NCBI GenBank assembly: GCA_963657295.1
Contig: CAVKMX010000010.1
Coordinates: forward strand, 1-30,724
From: CAG-791 sp963657295
GTDB taxonomy: Bacteria > Bacillota > Clostridia > Lachnospirales > Lachnospiraceae
Reading direction: 5' to 3'
DNA: 30,724 nt
Shown: in pieces, positions 1-6,287 of the stretch
Position numbering within the stretch: the stretch's first letter is position 1
Layout: the number at the start of each line of letters is the position of its first letter
Program-made: the position numbers and the translations under genes
Notes under the pieces: generated by a model
What the model was told of the DNA's origin: nothing
What the model saw: only the letters and a program-made list of their open reading frames with translations
The model's database searches: none

Positions 1-141
1 GCACATAGCCGTCTCGCAGGCCACGCGGCTCATGGGATCCTGCTCCATGCAGGCATCCAGGATGGCGTCGCTCACGGCGTCACAGATCTTGTCAGGATGT
101 CCTTCGGTCACCGACTCCGATGTGAAAATATACTTTTCCAC
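1..141 (-). CDS. metK: S-adenosylmethionine synthetase, N-terminal fragment (cut by window edge)
   Basis: Makes S-adenosylmethionine from methionine and ATP in the cytoplasm. Only the first 47 codons are present; the rest lies beyond position 1. The visible part has the family N-terminal signature SESVTEGHPDKICDAVSDA, whose His and Asp take part in ATP and methionine binding. I chose the GTG start at 141 because an AAGGAG site sits 6-7 bases upstream and the protein begins directly with EKYIFTSE, as in the family. A SAM-I riboswitch with its terminator lies upstream on the same strand, which independently supports metK. Assignment is very secure; completeness of the gene cannot be judged. Confidence 0.95.
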   Translation of the reverse strand, partial: MEKYIFTSESVTEGHPDKICDAVSDAILDACMEQDPMSRVACETAMC

Positions 142-155
142 GTCCTTCTCCTTCC

Positions 156-177
156 GACCGGCATTTCAAAGCCGGTC
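156..177 (-). other. Hairpin just upstream of the metK ribosome binding site
   Basis: A perfect 7-bp stem (GACCGGC / GCCGGTC) with an 8-base loop ends about 4 bases before the metK Shine-Dalgarno. It lies about 125 bases downstream of the riboswitch terminator, so it would be in the read-through transcript. There is no T-run, so it is not a terminator. An effect on mRNA stability or translation is only a guess. Confidence 0.4.
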
Positions 178-302
178 TGTCTGCGTACCTCCCTTCCTCT
201 TGCAATGCTTCGATGTAATGCTGCGAGAAAAGGAAAGTACAACGGATAAGCTGAATTGCCGCAGCTCGTTCGGCCTTAATATCTTCCCTTGGATTTTTCG
301 TG

Positions 303-336
303 AAAAAATCCGCCTGCGTACATCAAGCGGGCGGAT
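303..336 (-). terminator. Riboswitch-controlled intrinsic terminator of metK
   Basis: On the minus strand an ATCCGCC / GGCGGAT stem is followed at once by six T. It begins about 15 bases after the 3' strand of the aptamer P1 helix, which is the normal layout of a SAM-I transcription attenuator: SAM-bound aptamer allows this hairpin and stops transcription before metK. Confidence 0.88.
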
Positions 337-351
337 CTGTTCGTGTCACAA

Positions 352-488
352 ATCCCTTATTGCTCGACAACGCTCTTCTACGTTACCGCTCAGGCAGGCA
401 CCTTTTGCTCTGAAAGGCAATGCCTCTCTCACAAAGGTTGCCGTGGCTTCACAGGTCCTATGTACCTCCACCACTCTGAATAAGAGAT
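352..488 (-). promoter_or_regulatory. SAM-I (S-box) riboswitch aptamer controlling metK
   Basis: Read on the minus strand, the 5' side has the S-box core CAGAGTGGTGGAGG, then GAAGCCACGGCAACC, and later AAGGTGCC. The ends form a 10-bp P1 helix: ATCTCTTATT at 488-479 pairs with AATAAGGGAT at 361-352, with one G-T pair. It sits between a good promoter and a terminator upstream of metK. Known role of the class: high SAM lowers transcription of methionine/SAM genes. Regulation of metK itself by an S-box is common in Firmicutes. Confidence 0.93.
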
Positions 489-509
489 ATTAAGTTTTGT
501 TTCAAAAGG

Positions 510-538
510 ATGATATGTCACCCCTTATCCTATGTCAA
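510..538 (-). promoter_or_regulatory. Sigma-A promoter of the metK leader
   Basis: A perfect -35 TTGACA (538-533) and a -10 TATCAT (515-510) are separated by exactly 17 bases on the minus strand. Predicted transcription start is near 503, about 15 bases before the aptamer P1 helix, the expected position for a riboswitch leader. Confidence 0.85.
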
Positions 539-626
539 TCATTAAATAAGGAACAAAACGCGGAAACTGTCCCACAGCAGAATGCAGACAGAGGCATGAA
601 ATCTTCATGAAATCTCCGCCTCTGCC

Positions 627-655
627 ATGACATCTTTCCCGGAAAAGACTATACT
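627..655 (+). promoter_or_regulatory. Probable sigma-A promoter for the two small membrane-protein genes
   Basis: ATGACA (627-632), a 17-base spacer and TATACT (650-655) on the plus strand. The start would be near 662, leaving about 84 bases of leader before the ATG at 746. An inverted repeat (589-595 with 618-624) lies immediately upstream of the -35. Confidence 0.65.
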
Positions 656-745
656 CGAGTCTGTACCTCAGAATGCATGCATCTTCCATGCACGCAGGAA
701 CTCAGAAATGACAGCTGCTTGGCAGAAGGAGCGCCTTTTTCCATT

Positions 746-1348
746 ATGAGCACATATTACACCGATCCGCATCAGAATCCGTATTGGCAGAATCTGAACA
801 ATGACAACAGCCGGCAGGATCACGCAGGCCGTCAGCGGGGCACCTTTGAAGACGATCCGAACTGGCATCCTGAGCCGGAGTACGGGCGAAGACTCGGACG
901 TACTGCCGCATTCTTCGGCATCACCGCCATTTTCAGCACTCTGTTTCTCCCCATCGTGCTGCCTCTGGCTCTCGGCTCCATCGCGGTCGTTCTCGCAATT
1001 CTCTCCAAGGGAAGAGAACCTTCCTTTACAAAGGGAGCAAGAAGAGCCTTCGCAACCGGTATCCTGGCCATTGTGCTGAATCTGTCCATTCTGGCCGCCA
1101 CCTGCTGCGGGCTGTATATTTTCTTCACAAATCCTTCTGCACGGTCTGAAATCAACCGGCTCTCCGAGCAGGTCTACGGCGCGAGCTTCGATGACATGCT
1201 GCAGCAGATCATGGAGCAATACGGCATCAGCCTGCAGGACGGCACCATGGAGATTCAGGAGCAGCCGCAGGAGGCCGTTCCGGTGTATCCCGCTGACTCA
1301 TTTGCCCTCCTGTCCCCGGCCGTCGGTGAGAACAGCGAAAATGTTTGA
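746..1348 (+). CDS. Small membrane protein, DUF4190-like
   Basis: A 200-residue protein with a hydrophilic Asn/Gln/Tyr-rich N-terminus of about 50 residues, then two hydrophobic segments (around FFGITAIFSTLFLPIVLPLA and GILAIVLNLSILAATCCGLY) joined by a short loop with the sequence LSKGRE. This matches the two-helix DUF4190 type of protein often seen in Lachnospiraceae; its role is unknown. The C-terminal tail is soluble and Gln/Pro-rich. The ATG at 746 is preceded by AAGGAG at a long 14-base spacing; an in-frame ATG at 677 exists but lacks a ribosome binding site. It is followed after 10 bases by the next membrane-protein gene, so the two are probably cotranscribed. Confidence 0.7.
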   Translation: MSTYYTDPHQNPYWQNLNNDNSRQDHAGRQRGTFEDDPNWHPEPEYGRRLGRTAAFFGITAIFSTLFLPIVLPLALGSIAVVLAILSKGREPSFTKGARRAFATGILAIVLNLSILAATCCGLYIFFTNPSARSEINRLSEQVYGASFDDMLQQIMEQYGISLQDGTMEIQEQPQEAVPVYPADSFALLSPAVGENSENV

Positions 1349-1358
1349 GGAGTTTAAC

Positions 1359-2153
1359 ATGACCTTTGATTCCAATTGCACCCGTCAGACGAACGAAACC
1401 CGCGGTGACTGGATCCATACGGATTCCTCCGTCCGCCCTGCAACACCGCACAGCATCCGTGCACAGCTGAAGGCAGAGGGCCGTCACGCTCTCCTCGGTC
1501 ACCTCGGCCTTGCCGTCGGCTCCGTCATTCTCTTTCTCGTTCTGTACGCGCTGCTGCACGTCATCACCAACTATGCCATGCCGGTGGAATCCGGAATCAC
1601 AGGAACCGTTCTCTCCATCGTGTTCTCTCTTTTCATCAGTGCCTTTTCCGGAATCTATGAGTACGGCCTGATCTGCATCTACATTAAGCTGCTGTTCCGC
1701 CAGCCGGCCTCCATCGGTGATTTCTTCCTGGGCTTTCGTGAGAACCAGGATAAGATTCTGATCCTCAGTCTGGTTCCCTCCCTGCTCCAGACCATTGCGC
1801 TGCTGCCGGCGGTCATCTGCTCCTATCTGGTAACAAGCGACGCATTTCTGGTGCTCTATCTGGTTCTGCTGCTGTTGGGCACCGCGGTGAGTATCTACGG
1901 ACGTCTTCTCTTTTATCCGTCTCTGTATCTGCTGCTGGATTATCCTGACCGGACGGCCGCAGAGATTCTGCATCGGAGCATCCGTCTCATGAAGGGACAC
2001 AAAAGAGAGCTCCTGTTCCTGGAGCTCAGCTTCCTCCCTCTTCTGCTCCTGACGCTCCTCTCCTTCGGGGCCGCAGGGCTGTGGGTGGGAGCCTACCGGC
2101 GTTCCACTCTGACCGCCTATTACCGCAGACTCATGGGCGCATCCGCCGGCTGA
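1359..2153 (+). CDS. Integral membrane protein, DUF975-like
   Basis: A 264-residue polytopic membrane protein. After a hydrophilic N-terminus it has hydrophobic stretches around VGSVILFLVLYALLHVI, GTVLSIVFSLFISAFSGIYE, ILSLVPSLLQTIALLPAVIC, LVLYLVLLLLGTAVSIYGRL and LLLLTLLSFGAAGLWVGAY. The pattern, including the hydrophilic loop EILHRSIRLMKGHKRELLFL before the last helix, resembles the DUF975 family common in Firmicutes; function unknown. The start at 1359 has GAGGAG 7 bases upstream; an in-frame ATG at 1341 overlaps the previous gene's stop but is poorly placed. A strong terminator follows. Confidence 0.75.
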   Translation: MTFDSNCTRQTNETRGDWIHTDSSVRPATPHSIRAQLKAEGRHALLGHLGLAVGSVILFLVLYALLHVITNYAMPVESGITGTVLSIVFSLFISAFSGIYEYGLICIYIKLLFRQPASIGDFFLGFRENQDKILILSLVPSLLQTIALLPAVICSYLVTSDAFLVLYLVLLLLGTAVSIYGRLLFYPSLYLLLDYPDRTAAEILHRSIRLMKGHKRELLFLELSFLPLLLLTLLSFGAAGLWVGAYRRSTLTAYYRRLMGASAG

Positions 2154-2187
2154 CACGAGCACCCGCCGCAGCACCACAGATGAGAGA

Positions 2188-2250
2188 ACACCGCAGATGA
2201 GTGCAGCGCAGAGCCGGGGCCCTGCGCTGCACTCATCTGCGGTGTTTTTT
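2188..2250 (+). terminator. Strong intrinsic terminator with a 24-bp perfect stem
   Basis: Positions 2188-2211 are perfectly complementary to 2222-2245, with a 10-base loop and a T-run at 2245-2250. It ends the two-gene plus-strand unit. The T-run is only on the plus side, but the stem would also stall transcription arriving from the convergent MATE gene. The stem is about twice as long as needed. Confidence 0.92.
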
Positions 2251-2251
2251 A

Positions 2252-2295
2252 TGCCTGTATCTACCTTGCCTGTATTTCCTTGCCTGAATTTACCT
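2252..2295. repeat. Imperfect 14-15 bp tandem repeat at the MATE gene 3' end
   Basis: Three adjacent copies of a TGCCTGTATTTACCT-like unit lie at 2252-2266, 2267-2280 and 2281-2295. The last copy includes the stop codon of the MATE gene. This suggests slippage or local duplication; no function is apparent. Confidence 0.5.
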
Positions 2296-3672
2296 TGTCT
2301 TCGCTTTCTCCATCGGTACGCCAAAGAGCCGATAGGTCTTCCTGCGCACATAGAAATATGCCGGGAACAGGAAGGCATCCGCCAGGACCCACGCAATCGG
2401 ACTGGCAAAGCAGGCTCCCAGATAACCGATTACCGGAATCAGTGCCAGCGCTCCCACCGTTCTTCCAATCATTTCAAACACGCCTGCCAGAATGGCAAGA
2501 CCGGAATATCCCATTCCCTGAATCAGGAACCGGATGATGTTGACAAAGGCAAGTGGGATATAGAAGGCCGTATAGATCACCAGATACTGTGCTGCCGTAT
2601 CCAGGATTTCTCCCTCCGTTCCGCTGATAAACAGCCCGGCCAGCGATCTTCCGAAAAACACCATGATCACGAGAGCCAGTACCGAATAGGAAACGCCGAG
2701 AACCGATGCGCTTTTCAGTCCTTCATTCAGCCGGTCCAGCTTCTTGGCACCGACATTCTGTCCTCCGTACGTTGCCATCGTCGAACCCAGCGCATCAAAC
2801 GGCGTGCTGAAGAAATTGCTCACTCTTCCTGCGGCTGTCTGTGCCGCCACATAGGACGACCCCAGTCCGTTCACTGCCGTTGTCAATACAATGGACCCGA
2901 TCGCCGTAATGGAATACTGAAGTCCCATCGGAAAGCCCATCGTCACCAGAATTCTGACGTAATACCAGCGAAATTCCCACTCCTCTCTTCGGATCCGCAG
3001 GATTTCCACCTTTGCAATCATGTAATACAGCGCCAGCAGACCGGACACCAGCTGTGAGATCACCGTTGCAAGAGCCGCACCGGCAACTCCCATCGGTATC
3101 ACGAGAATCAACGTAAGGTCCAGAATGATATTCAGGAAGGCGGAAACAATCAGGAACAGCACCGGTGCCTTAGAATCCCCCAGCGCCCGGATTGCGCCGG
3201 AAAAAAGATTGTAGAGCAGGTTGGTCGGGATCCCGATGAAGATAATCAGGAGATAATCATAGGCATACTCCAGAATATCCTCCGGTGTATTCATGGCCTC
3301 CAGCATCTGTCTGCAGAAAAGCGAGCAGAGCAGCGTCATCACTACAGCAAGGACGGCACACACATAAATGGCATGGGCCAGGAACCGCCGCATGTCCTTG
3401 TAATCCTTTGCTCCGAAGCGCTGCGAAATCGGAATTGCGAACCCGCTGCACACACCCATGCAAAAGCCGATTACCATGAAGGTGATCGAGCCGGTATCTC
3501 CCACCCCGGCGAGTGCCTTCACGCCCAGAAACCGCCCGACGATCACAGTATCCATCAGGCTGTAGAACTGCTGGAAGAGCATCCCCCCGAACATCGGAAG
3601 TGCAAAGCTCAGAATCAGACCCATCGGTCTGCCTGCTGTCATATCCTTTACTGCGCTGCTGTGCCTCTGCAT
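2290..3672 (-). CDS. MATE family efflux transporter
   Basis: A 460-residue cytoplasmic-membrane protein of the MATE family (sodium- or proton-driven export of drugs or metabolites). About twelve hydrophobic segments are visible, in two halves. Family features include the N-terminal DMTAGRPMGLILSFALPMF, the loop VIVGRFLGVKALAGVG, and in the second half GLGSSYVAAQTAAGRVSNFF. Its length is typical. I took the ATG at 3672, after a weak purine-rich site; an in-frame ATG at 3804 would add 44 hydrophilic residues unlike the family. Substrate cannot be read from sequence. It is separated from cysK by a terminator and probably has its own promoter. Confidence 0.9.
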   Translation of the reverse strand: MQRHSSAVKDMTAGRPMGLILSFALPMFGGMLFQQFYSLMDTVIVGRFLGVKALAGVGDTGSITFMVIGFCMGVCSGFAIPISQRFGAKDYKDMRRFLAHAIYVCAVLAVVMTLLCSLFCRQMLEAMNTPEDILEYAYDYLLIIFIGIPTNLLYNLFSGAIRALGDSKAPVLFLIVSAFLNIILDLTLILVIPMGVAGAALATVISQLVSGLLALYYMIAKVEILRIRREEWEFRWYYVRILVTMGFPMGLQYSITAIGSIVLTTAVNGLGSSYVAAQTAAGRVSNFFSTPFDALGSTMATYGGQNVGAKKLDRLNEGLKSASVLGVSYSVLALVIMVFFGRSLAGLFISGTEGEILDTAAQYLVIYTAFYIPLAFVNIIRFLIQGMGYSGLAILAGVFEMIGRTVGALALIPVIGYLGACFASPIAWVLADAFLFPAYFYVRRKTYRLFGVPMEKAKTR

Positions 3673-3767
3673 GCCTTTTCCACCCGTGCCGCAGACCGGT
3701 TCCGCCCGCGGCTCTCTCCATCCATTCCGTGTGTTTTTCCACGGAAATCCGTGCGAATCTGTATCGG

Positions 3768-3795
3768 ATTTTATGCCTTTCCATTGAGAATACAA
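3768..3795 (-). promoter_or_regulatory. Possible promoter of the MATE transporter gene
   Basis: TTGTAT (3795-3790), a 16-base spacer and TAAAAT (3773-3768) on the minus strand, about 100 bases before the chosen start and just after the cysK terminator. A moderate match. Confidence 0.45.
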
Positions 3796-3806
3796 GAGGT
3801 TCACAG

Positions 3807-3842
3807 CAAAATCCCGGAAGGAATTTTCCTCCCGGGATTTTT
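3807..3842 (-). terminator. Intrinsic terminator downstream of cysK
   Basis: A nearly continuous hairpin with ATCCCGG at 3811-3817 pairing with CCGGGAT at 3832-3838, plus inner AGGAA / TTCCT pairing. It is flanked by A-runs on one side and T-runs on the other, so it could work in both directions. It lies about 70 bases after the cysK stop. Confidence 0.75.
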
Positions 3843-3912
3843 GCTGATCCGCATACTTTTATGCCTCTTCCGTCTGCAGAATTGTTGAGCCGCGTCTGCA
3901 CCGGCCCCCCAT

Positions 3913-4854
3913 TCACGCCTCCGTATTGTACAGGGCCGTGGAAAGATAACGATCTCCGGAATCCGGCAGCAGAATCACAATATTCTTGCCTTTATATTCC
4001 TCTCTTGCCGCCAGCTGCAGAGCCGCCCAGACCGCCGCGCCGGAACTGATGCCCGTCAGGAAGCCTTCTGCATGCGCAAGCTCACGGCCGACCTCAAAGG
4101 CCGCCTCATTCGGAACACGGATAATCTCATCGTAGATCGATGTATCCAGCGTGTTGGGCACAAAACCTGCACCGATTCCCTGAATCTTGTGAGCACCGGG
4201 TGCTCCGCCCGAAAGAACCGGAGACGTGTCCGGCTCTGCAGCGATGATCTTCACGGCAGGGTTGTGCTCCTTCAGATATTTGCCGACACCGCTGAGGGTT
4301 CCGCCTGTGCCTACGCCGGCCACAAAGGCATCCACCTGACCGTCCGTGTCCTCCCAGATCTCCGGTCCTGTCGTTTCATAATGTGTTCTGGGATTGGCAG
4401 GATTGTCAAACTGTCCCAGAATCACCGCACCGGGAATGGTCTCCAGAAGCTCATTGGCCTTGGCAATGGCTCCCTTCATTCCCTTCGCTCCCTCCGTCAG
4501 AACCAGCTCCGCGCCATAGGCCTTCAGGATGGTGCGCCGTTCTACGCTCATGGTATCCGGCAGTGTCAGAATGGCATGATATCCTTTTGCCGCTGCAGCT
4601 GCAGCAAGACCGATTCCCGTGTTGCCGCTGGTGGGTTCAATGATGGTTCCGCCCGGCTGCAGCTTGCCGCTCTTCTCGGCATCCTCAATCATGCCGACCG
4701 CGATGCGGTCCTTCACAGAGCCGGCCGGATTGAAATACTCCAGCTTGGCCAGAAGCTTCGTCTGCGTGATTCCCTTCTTATTCTCATAATTCACCAGCTC
4801 CAGAAGGGGGGTGTGACCTACCAGTTCCAACGCGCTCTTATAAATCTTTCCCAT
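3913..4854 (-). CDS. cysK: Cysteine synthase A (O-acetylserine sulfhydrylase)
   Basis: A 313-residue PLP enzyme that makes cysteine from O-acetylserine and sulfide. Key motifs are present: the PLP lysine in NPAGSVKDRIA (near residue 46), the substrate loop PTSGNTGIGLA, the phosphate-binding GTGGTLSGVGKYL, and the C-terminal LLPDSGDRYLST. Length is standard. The ATG at 4854 has AGGAG upstream. The gene has a leader of about 220 bases with a strong promoter, an operator-like palindrome and small ORFs, suggesting control by sulfur or cysteine supply. No serine acetyltransferase gene is visible nearby. CysK rather than CysM is favoured by length and motifs. Confidence 0.93.
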   Translation of the reverse strand: MGKIYKSALELVGHTPLLELVNYENKKGITQTKLLAKLEYFNPAGSVKDRIAVGMIEDAEKSGKLQPGGTIIEPTSGNTGIGLAAAAAAKGYHAILTLPDTMSVERRTILKAYGAELVLTEGAKGMKGAIAKANELLETIPGAVILGQFDNPANPRTHYETTGPEIWEDTDGQVDAFVAGVGTGGTLSGVGKYLKEHNPAVKIIAAEPDTSPVLSGGAPGAHKIQGIGAGFVPNTLDTSIYDEIIRVPNEAAFEVGRELAHAEGFLTGISSGAAVWAALQLAAREEYKGKNIVILLPDSGDRYLSTALYNTEA

Positions 4855-4964
4855 GATTCTGTTCTCCTCTTATTCTCTGATTGTCCCGGGGTTCTGAAAT
4901 TCCCGGCCTCTTTAACGGCAAACGCAACCACGTTCCTGCCGTCCTTCTCTGCCACTAGCGGCAC
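4818..4964 (-). CDS. Candidate small ORF in the cysK leader, overlapping the cysK start
   Basis: A GTG-initiated reading frame of 48 codons plus stop, overlapping the first 37 bases of cysK in another frame. A GGAG site lies 9 bases before the GTG. The first half reads like real protein (MPLVAEKDGRNVVAFAVKEA); the second half is basic and Trp-rich. If translated it could couple to cysK. The open frame continues upstream to 4994 without a better start. I do not recognise the product, and chance or a decayed gene fragment is equally possible. Confidence 0.2.
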   Translation of the reverse strand: MPLVAEKDGRNVVAFAVKEAGNFRTPGQSENKRRTESWERFIRARWNW

Positions 4965-4981
4965 TGCTCTCTTCTCCGATA

Positions 4982-5005
4982 TCAACACTTCCAATGCATC
5001 GTCAT
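4982..5005 (-). CDS. Candidate minimal leader peptide ending in Cys, upstream of cysK
   Basis: ATG-ACG-ATG-CAT-TGG-AAG-TGT-TGA encodes MTMHWKC or, from the second ATG, MHWKC. GGAAGG lies 7 bases before the second ATG. It sits in the cysK transcript about 75 bases after the predicted start, and its last codon is Cys. This would suit a ribosome-stalling sensor, but such a short ORF can arise by chance. Inference only. Confidence 0.25.
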   Translation of the reverse strand: MTMHWKC

Positions 5006-5050
5006 ACCTTCCTTATCGGTTCCTTATCAGACAATCCTCGTCGTTTTTCA

Positions 5051-5073
5051 TTTCCTACTAAACACGTAGGTTT
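5051..5073. promoter_or_regulatory. Operator-like palindrome in the cysK leader (Rrf2/CymR type?)
   Basis: CCTAC (5054-5058) and GTAGG (5066-5070) are separated by 7 bases, with flanking AAA/TTT, giving a 23-base palindrome. It lies about 9-28 bases downstream of the predicted cysK transcription start, where a bound repressor would block transcription. The shape resembles binding sites of Rrf2-family cysteine regulators such as CymR; that assignment is inferred, and no such regulator gene is in the window. Confidence 0.5.
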
Positions 5074-5085
5074 GAACTGATTAGA

Positions 5086-5114
5086 AATATACGCCTCTTA
5101 CACCCGGTTGTCAA
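5086..5114 (-). promoter_or_regulatory. Sigma-A promoter of cysK
   Basis: A perfect TTGACA (5114-5109), a 17-base spacer and TATATT (5091-5086) on the minus strand. Predicted start is near 5079, giving a leader of about 225 bases before cysK. Confidence 0.85.
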
Positions 5115-5142
5115 CGCCTTATCTGTGTTTTTATGATAGAAT
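5108..5142 (+). promoter_or_regulatory. Probable promoter of the carbamate kinase gene, overlapping the cysK -35
   Basis: On the plus strand TTGTCA (5108-5113) is 18 bases before TATGAT (5132-5137). A second -10 candidate, TAGAAT (5137-5142), has a TG one base upstream, an extended -10. The -35 shares five bases with the cysK -35 on the other strand. Confidence 0.55.
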
Positions 5143-5233
5143 ATATCCGTTAAGCGCCCGTCCCCTGCAGACCGCTGCAGATCAGGGACATCGAATGGAC
5201 GAATACATTAAAACGGCTTTATGAGGAGATTGT

Positions 5234-6172
5234 ATGAACAATACGAATCGGGTTGTGGTGGCCCTCGGACACAACGCACTGGGATACACCACCACGCAGC
5301 AATGGGATGCGGTACACTACACGGCCAGATATCTGGCTGATCTGATCGAGGCCGGCTGTCAGCTGACCATCACGCACAGCAATGGACCGCAGGTCTCCAT
5401 GATTCATAAGGCAATGACCGAGCTCCACCGCATCTACATCGACTACTCACCGGCTCCCATGTGCGTGTGCAGCGCCATGAGTCAGGGATATGCCGGTTAC
5501 GATATCCAGAATGCCTTAAAGGCTGAGCTCCTTGCCCGCGGGAATTCCACGCCGGTATCCACCATTCTGACCCAGGTCAGTGTGGACCCCTATGATGAGG
5601 CCTTCTATGCTCCCACCAAGAAGATCGGCCGCTATATGTCGCGCGAGGATGCCGATAACGAGATCAAAAAAGGCAACCACGTTGTGGAAGAGGAGGGAAA
5701 AGGGTTCCTCCGCATTGTCGCAACGCCAAAGCCTCTTGACATTCTGGAGCTGGATTCCATTCGCCTTCTGGCAGACAACGGACAGACCGTGATCTGCTGC
5801 GGCGGCGGCGGGATTCCCGTGATCATGCAGGAAACCGCTCTGCAGGGTGCCTCTGCCGTCATCGAGAAGGACGACATCGCAGGCAAGCTGGCAAGTGACC
5901 TGAAGGCTGACGTCCTGCTGATCCTCACCAGCGTCCCCAATGCCTTCCTGCACTTCGGCTCTCCGGAGCAGACCGCCATCGGAAACATTACCGTCCGGGA
6001 GGCCGAGCAGTACATCGCAGACGGAGAATTCGGTGCCGATGACATGCTGCCGAAGATTCAGGCTGCCATCACCTACCTCAAGGCCAATCCGAGCGGCCGC
6101 GCGATCATCACTACCGCAGAGCATGCCACCGCCGCCATTGCCGGGCGGGCGGGTACCGTAATCACTGCATAA
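5234..6172 (+). CDS. arcC: Carbamate kinase
   Basis: A 312-residue amino-acid kinase family enzyme that interconverts carbamoyl phosphate plus ADP and carbamate plus ATP. Motifs are HSNGPQV near residue 57, CCGGGGIPV near 189, AVIEKDDIAGKLASDL near 213, and EFGADDMLPKIQAA near the C-terminus. The glycine-rich N-terminal motif reads ALGHNALG, with His where many family members have a second Gly. AGGAG lies 6 bases before the ATG. No arcA or arcB is adjacent, so the partner pathway (arginine, purine or ureide breakdown) cannot be told. Transcribed alone and closed by a strong terminator. Confidence 0.88.
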   Translation: MNNTNRVVVALGHNALGYTTTQQWDAVHYTARYLADLIEAGCQLTITHSNGPQVSMIHKAMTELHRIYIDYSPAPMCVCSAMSQGYAGYDIQNALKAELLARGNSTPVSTILTQVSVDPYDEAFYAPTKKIGRYMSREDADNEIKKGNHVVEEEGKGFLRIVATPKPLDILELDSIRLLADNGQTVICCGGGGIPVIMQETALQGASAVIEKDDIAGKLASDLKADVLLILTSVPNAFLHFGSPEQTAIGNITVREAEQYIADGEFGADDMLPKIQAAITYLKANPSGRAIITTAEHATAAIAGRAGTVITA

Positions 6173-6226
6173 GGCTCTGCGCCCCCGCGGCTCTTCCGCA
6201 ATCGGCGCGCAGCGTGTCGTCCATAA

Positions 6227-6264
6227 GCGAAAGCCCCCTGCCCGAATGGGCAGGGGGCTTTCGC
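6227..6264. terminator. Convergent terminator between arcC and clpX
   Basis: A 17-bp perfect stem (6227-6243 with 6248-6264) with a 4-base loop, between two converging genes. T-tracts outside the stem are weak on both sides. The stem is long and GC-rich, so it probably serves both genes. Confidence 0.8.
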
Positions 6265-6287
6265 CTTTCTGCAAAGAGATGTGCTTC

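Noticed and set aside
142..302. A protein-like minus-strand frame (KAERAAAIQLIRCTF...) between the riboswitch terminator and metK
   Set aside because: It has no usable start codon or ribosome binding site and runs out of frame into metK.
32..493. A 153-codon plus-strand open frame across the metK start and its leader
   Set aside because: It runs antisense through metK and the SAM-I riboswitch, has no ribosome binding site and looks like a shadow.
4855..5080. T-box riboswitch in front of cysK
   Set aside because: The conserved T-box sequence (AGGGTGG-like) and a following terminator/antiterminator pair are absent.
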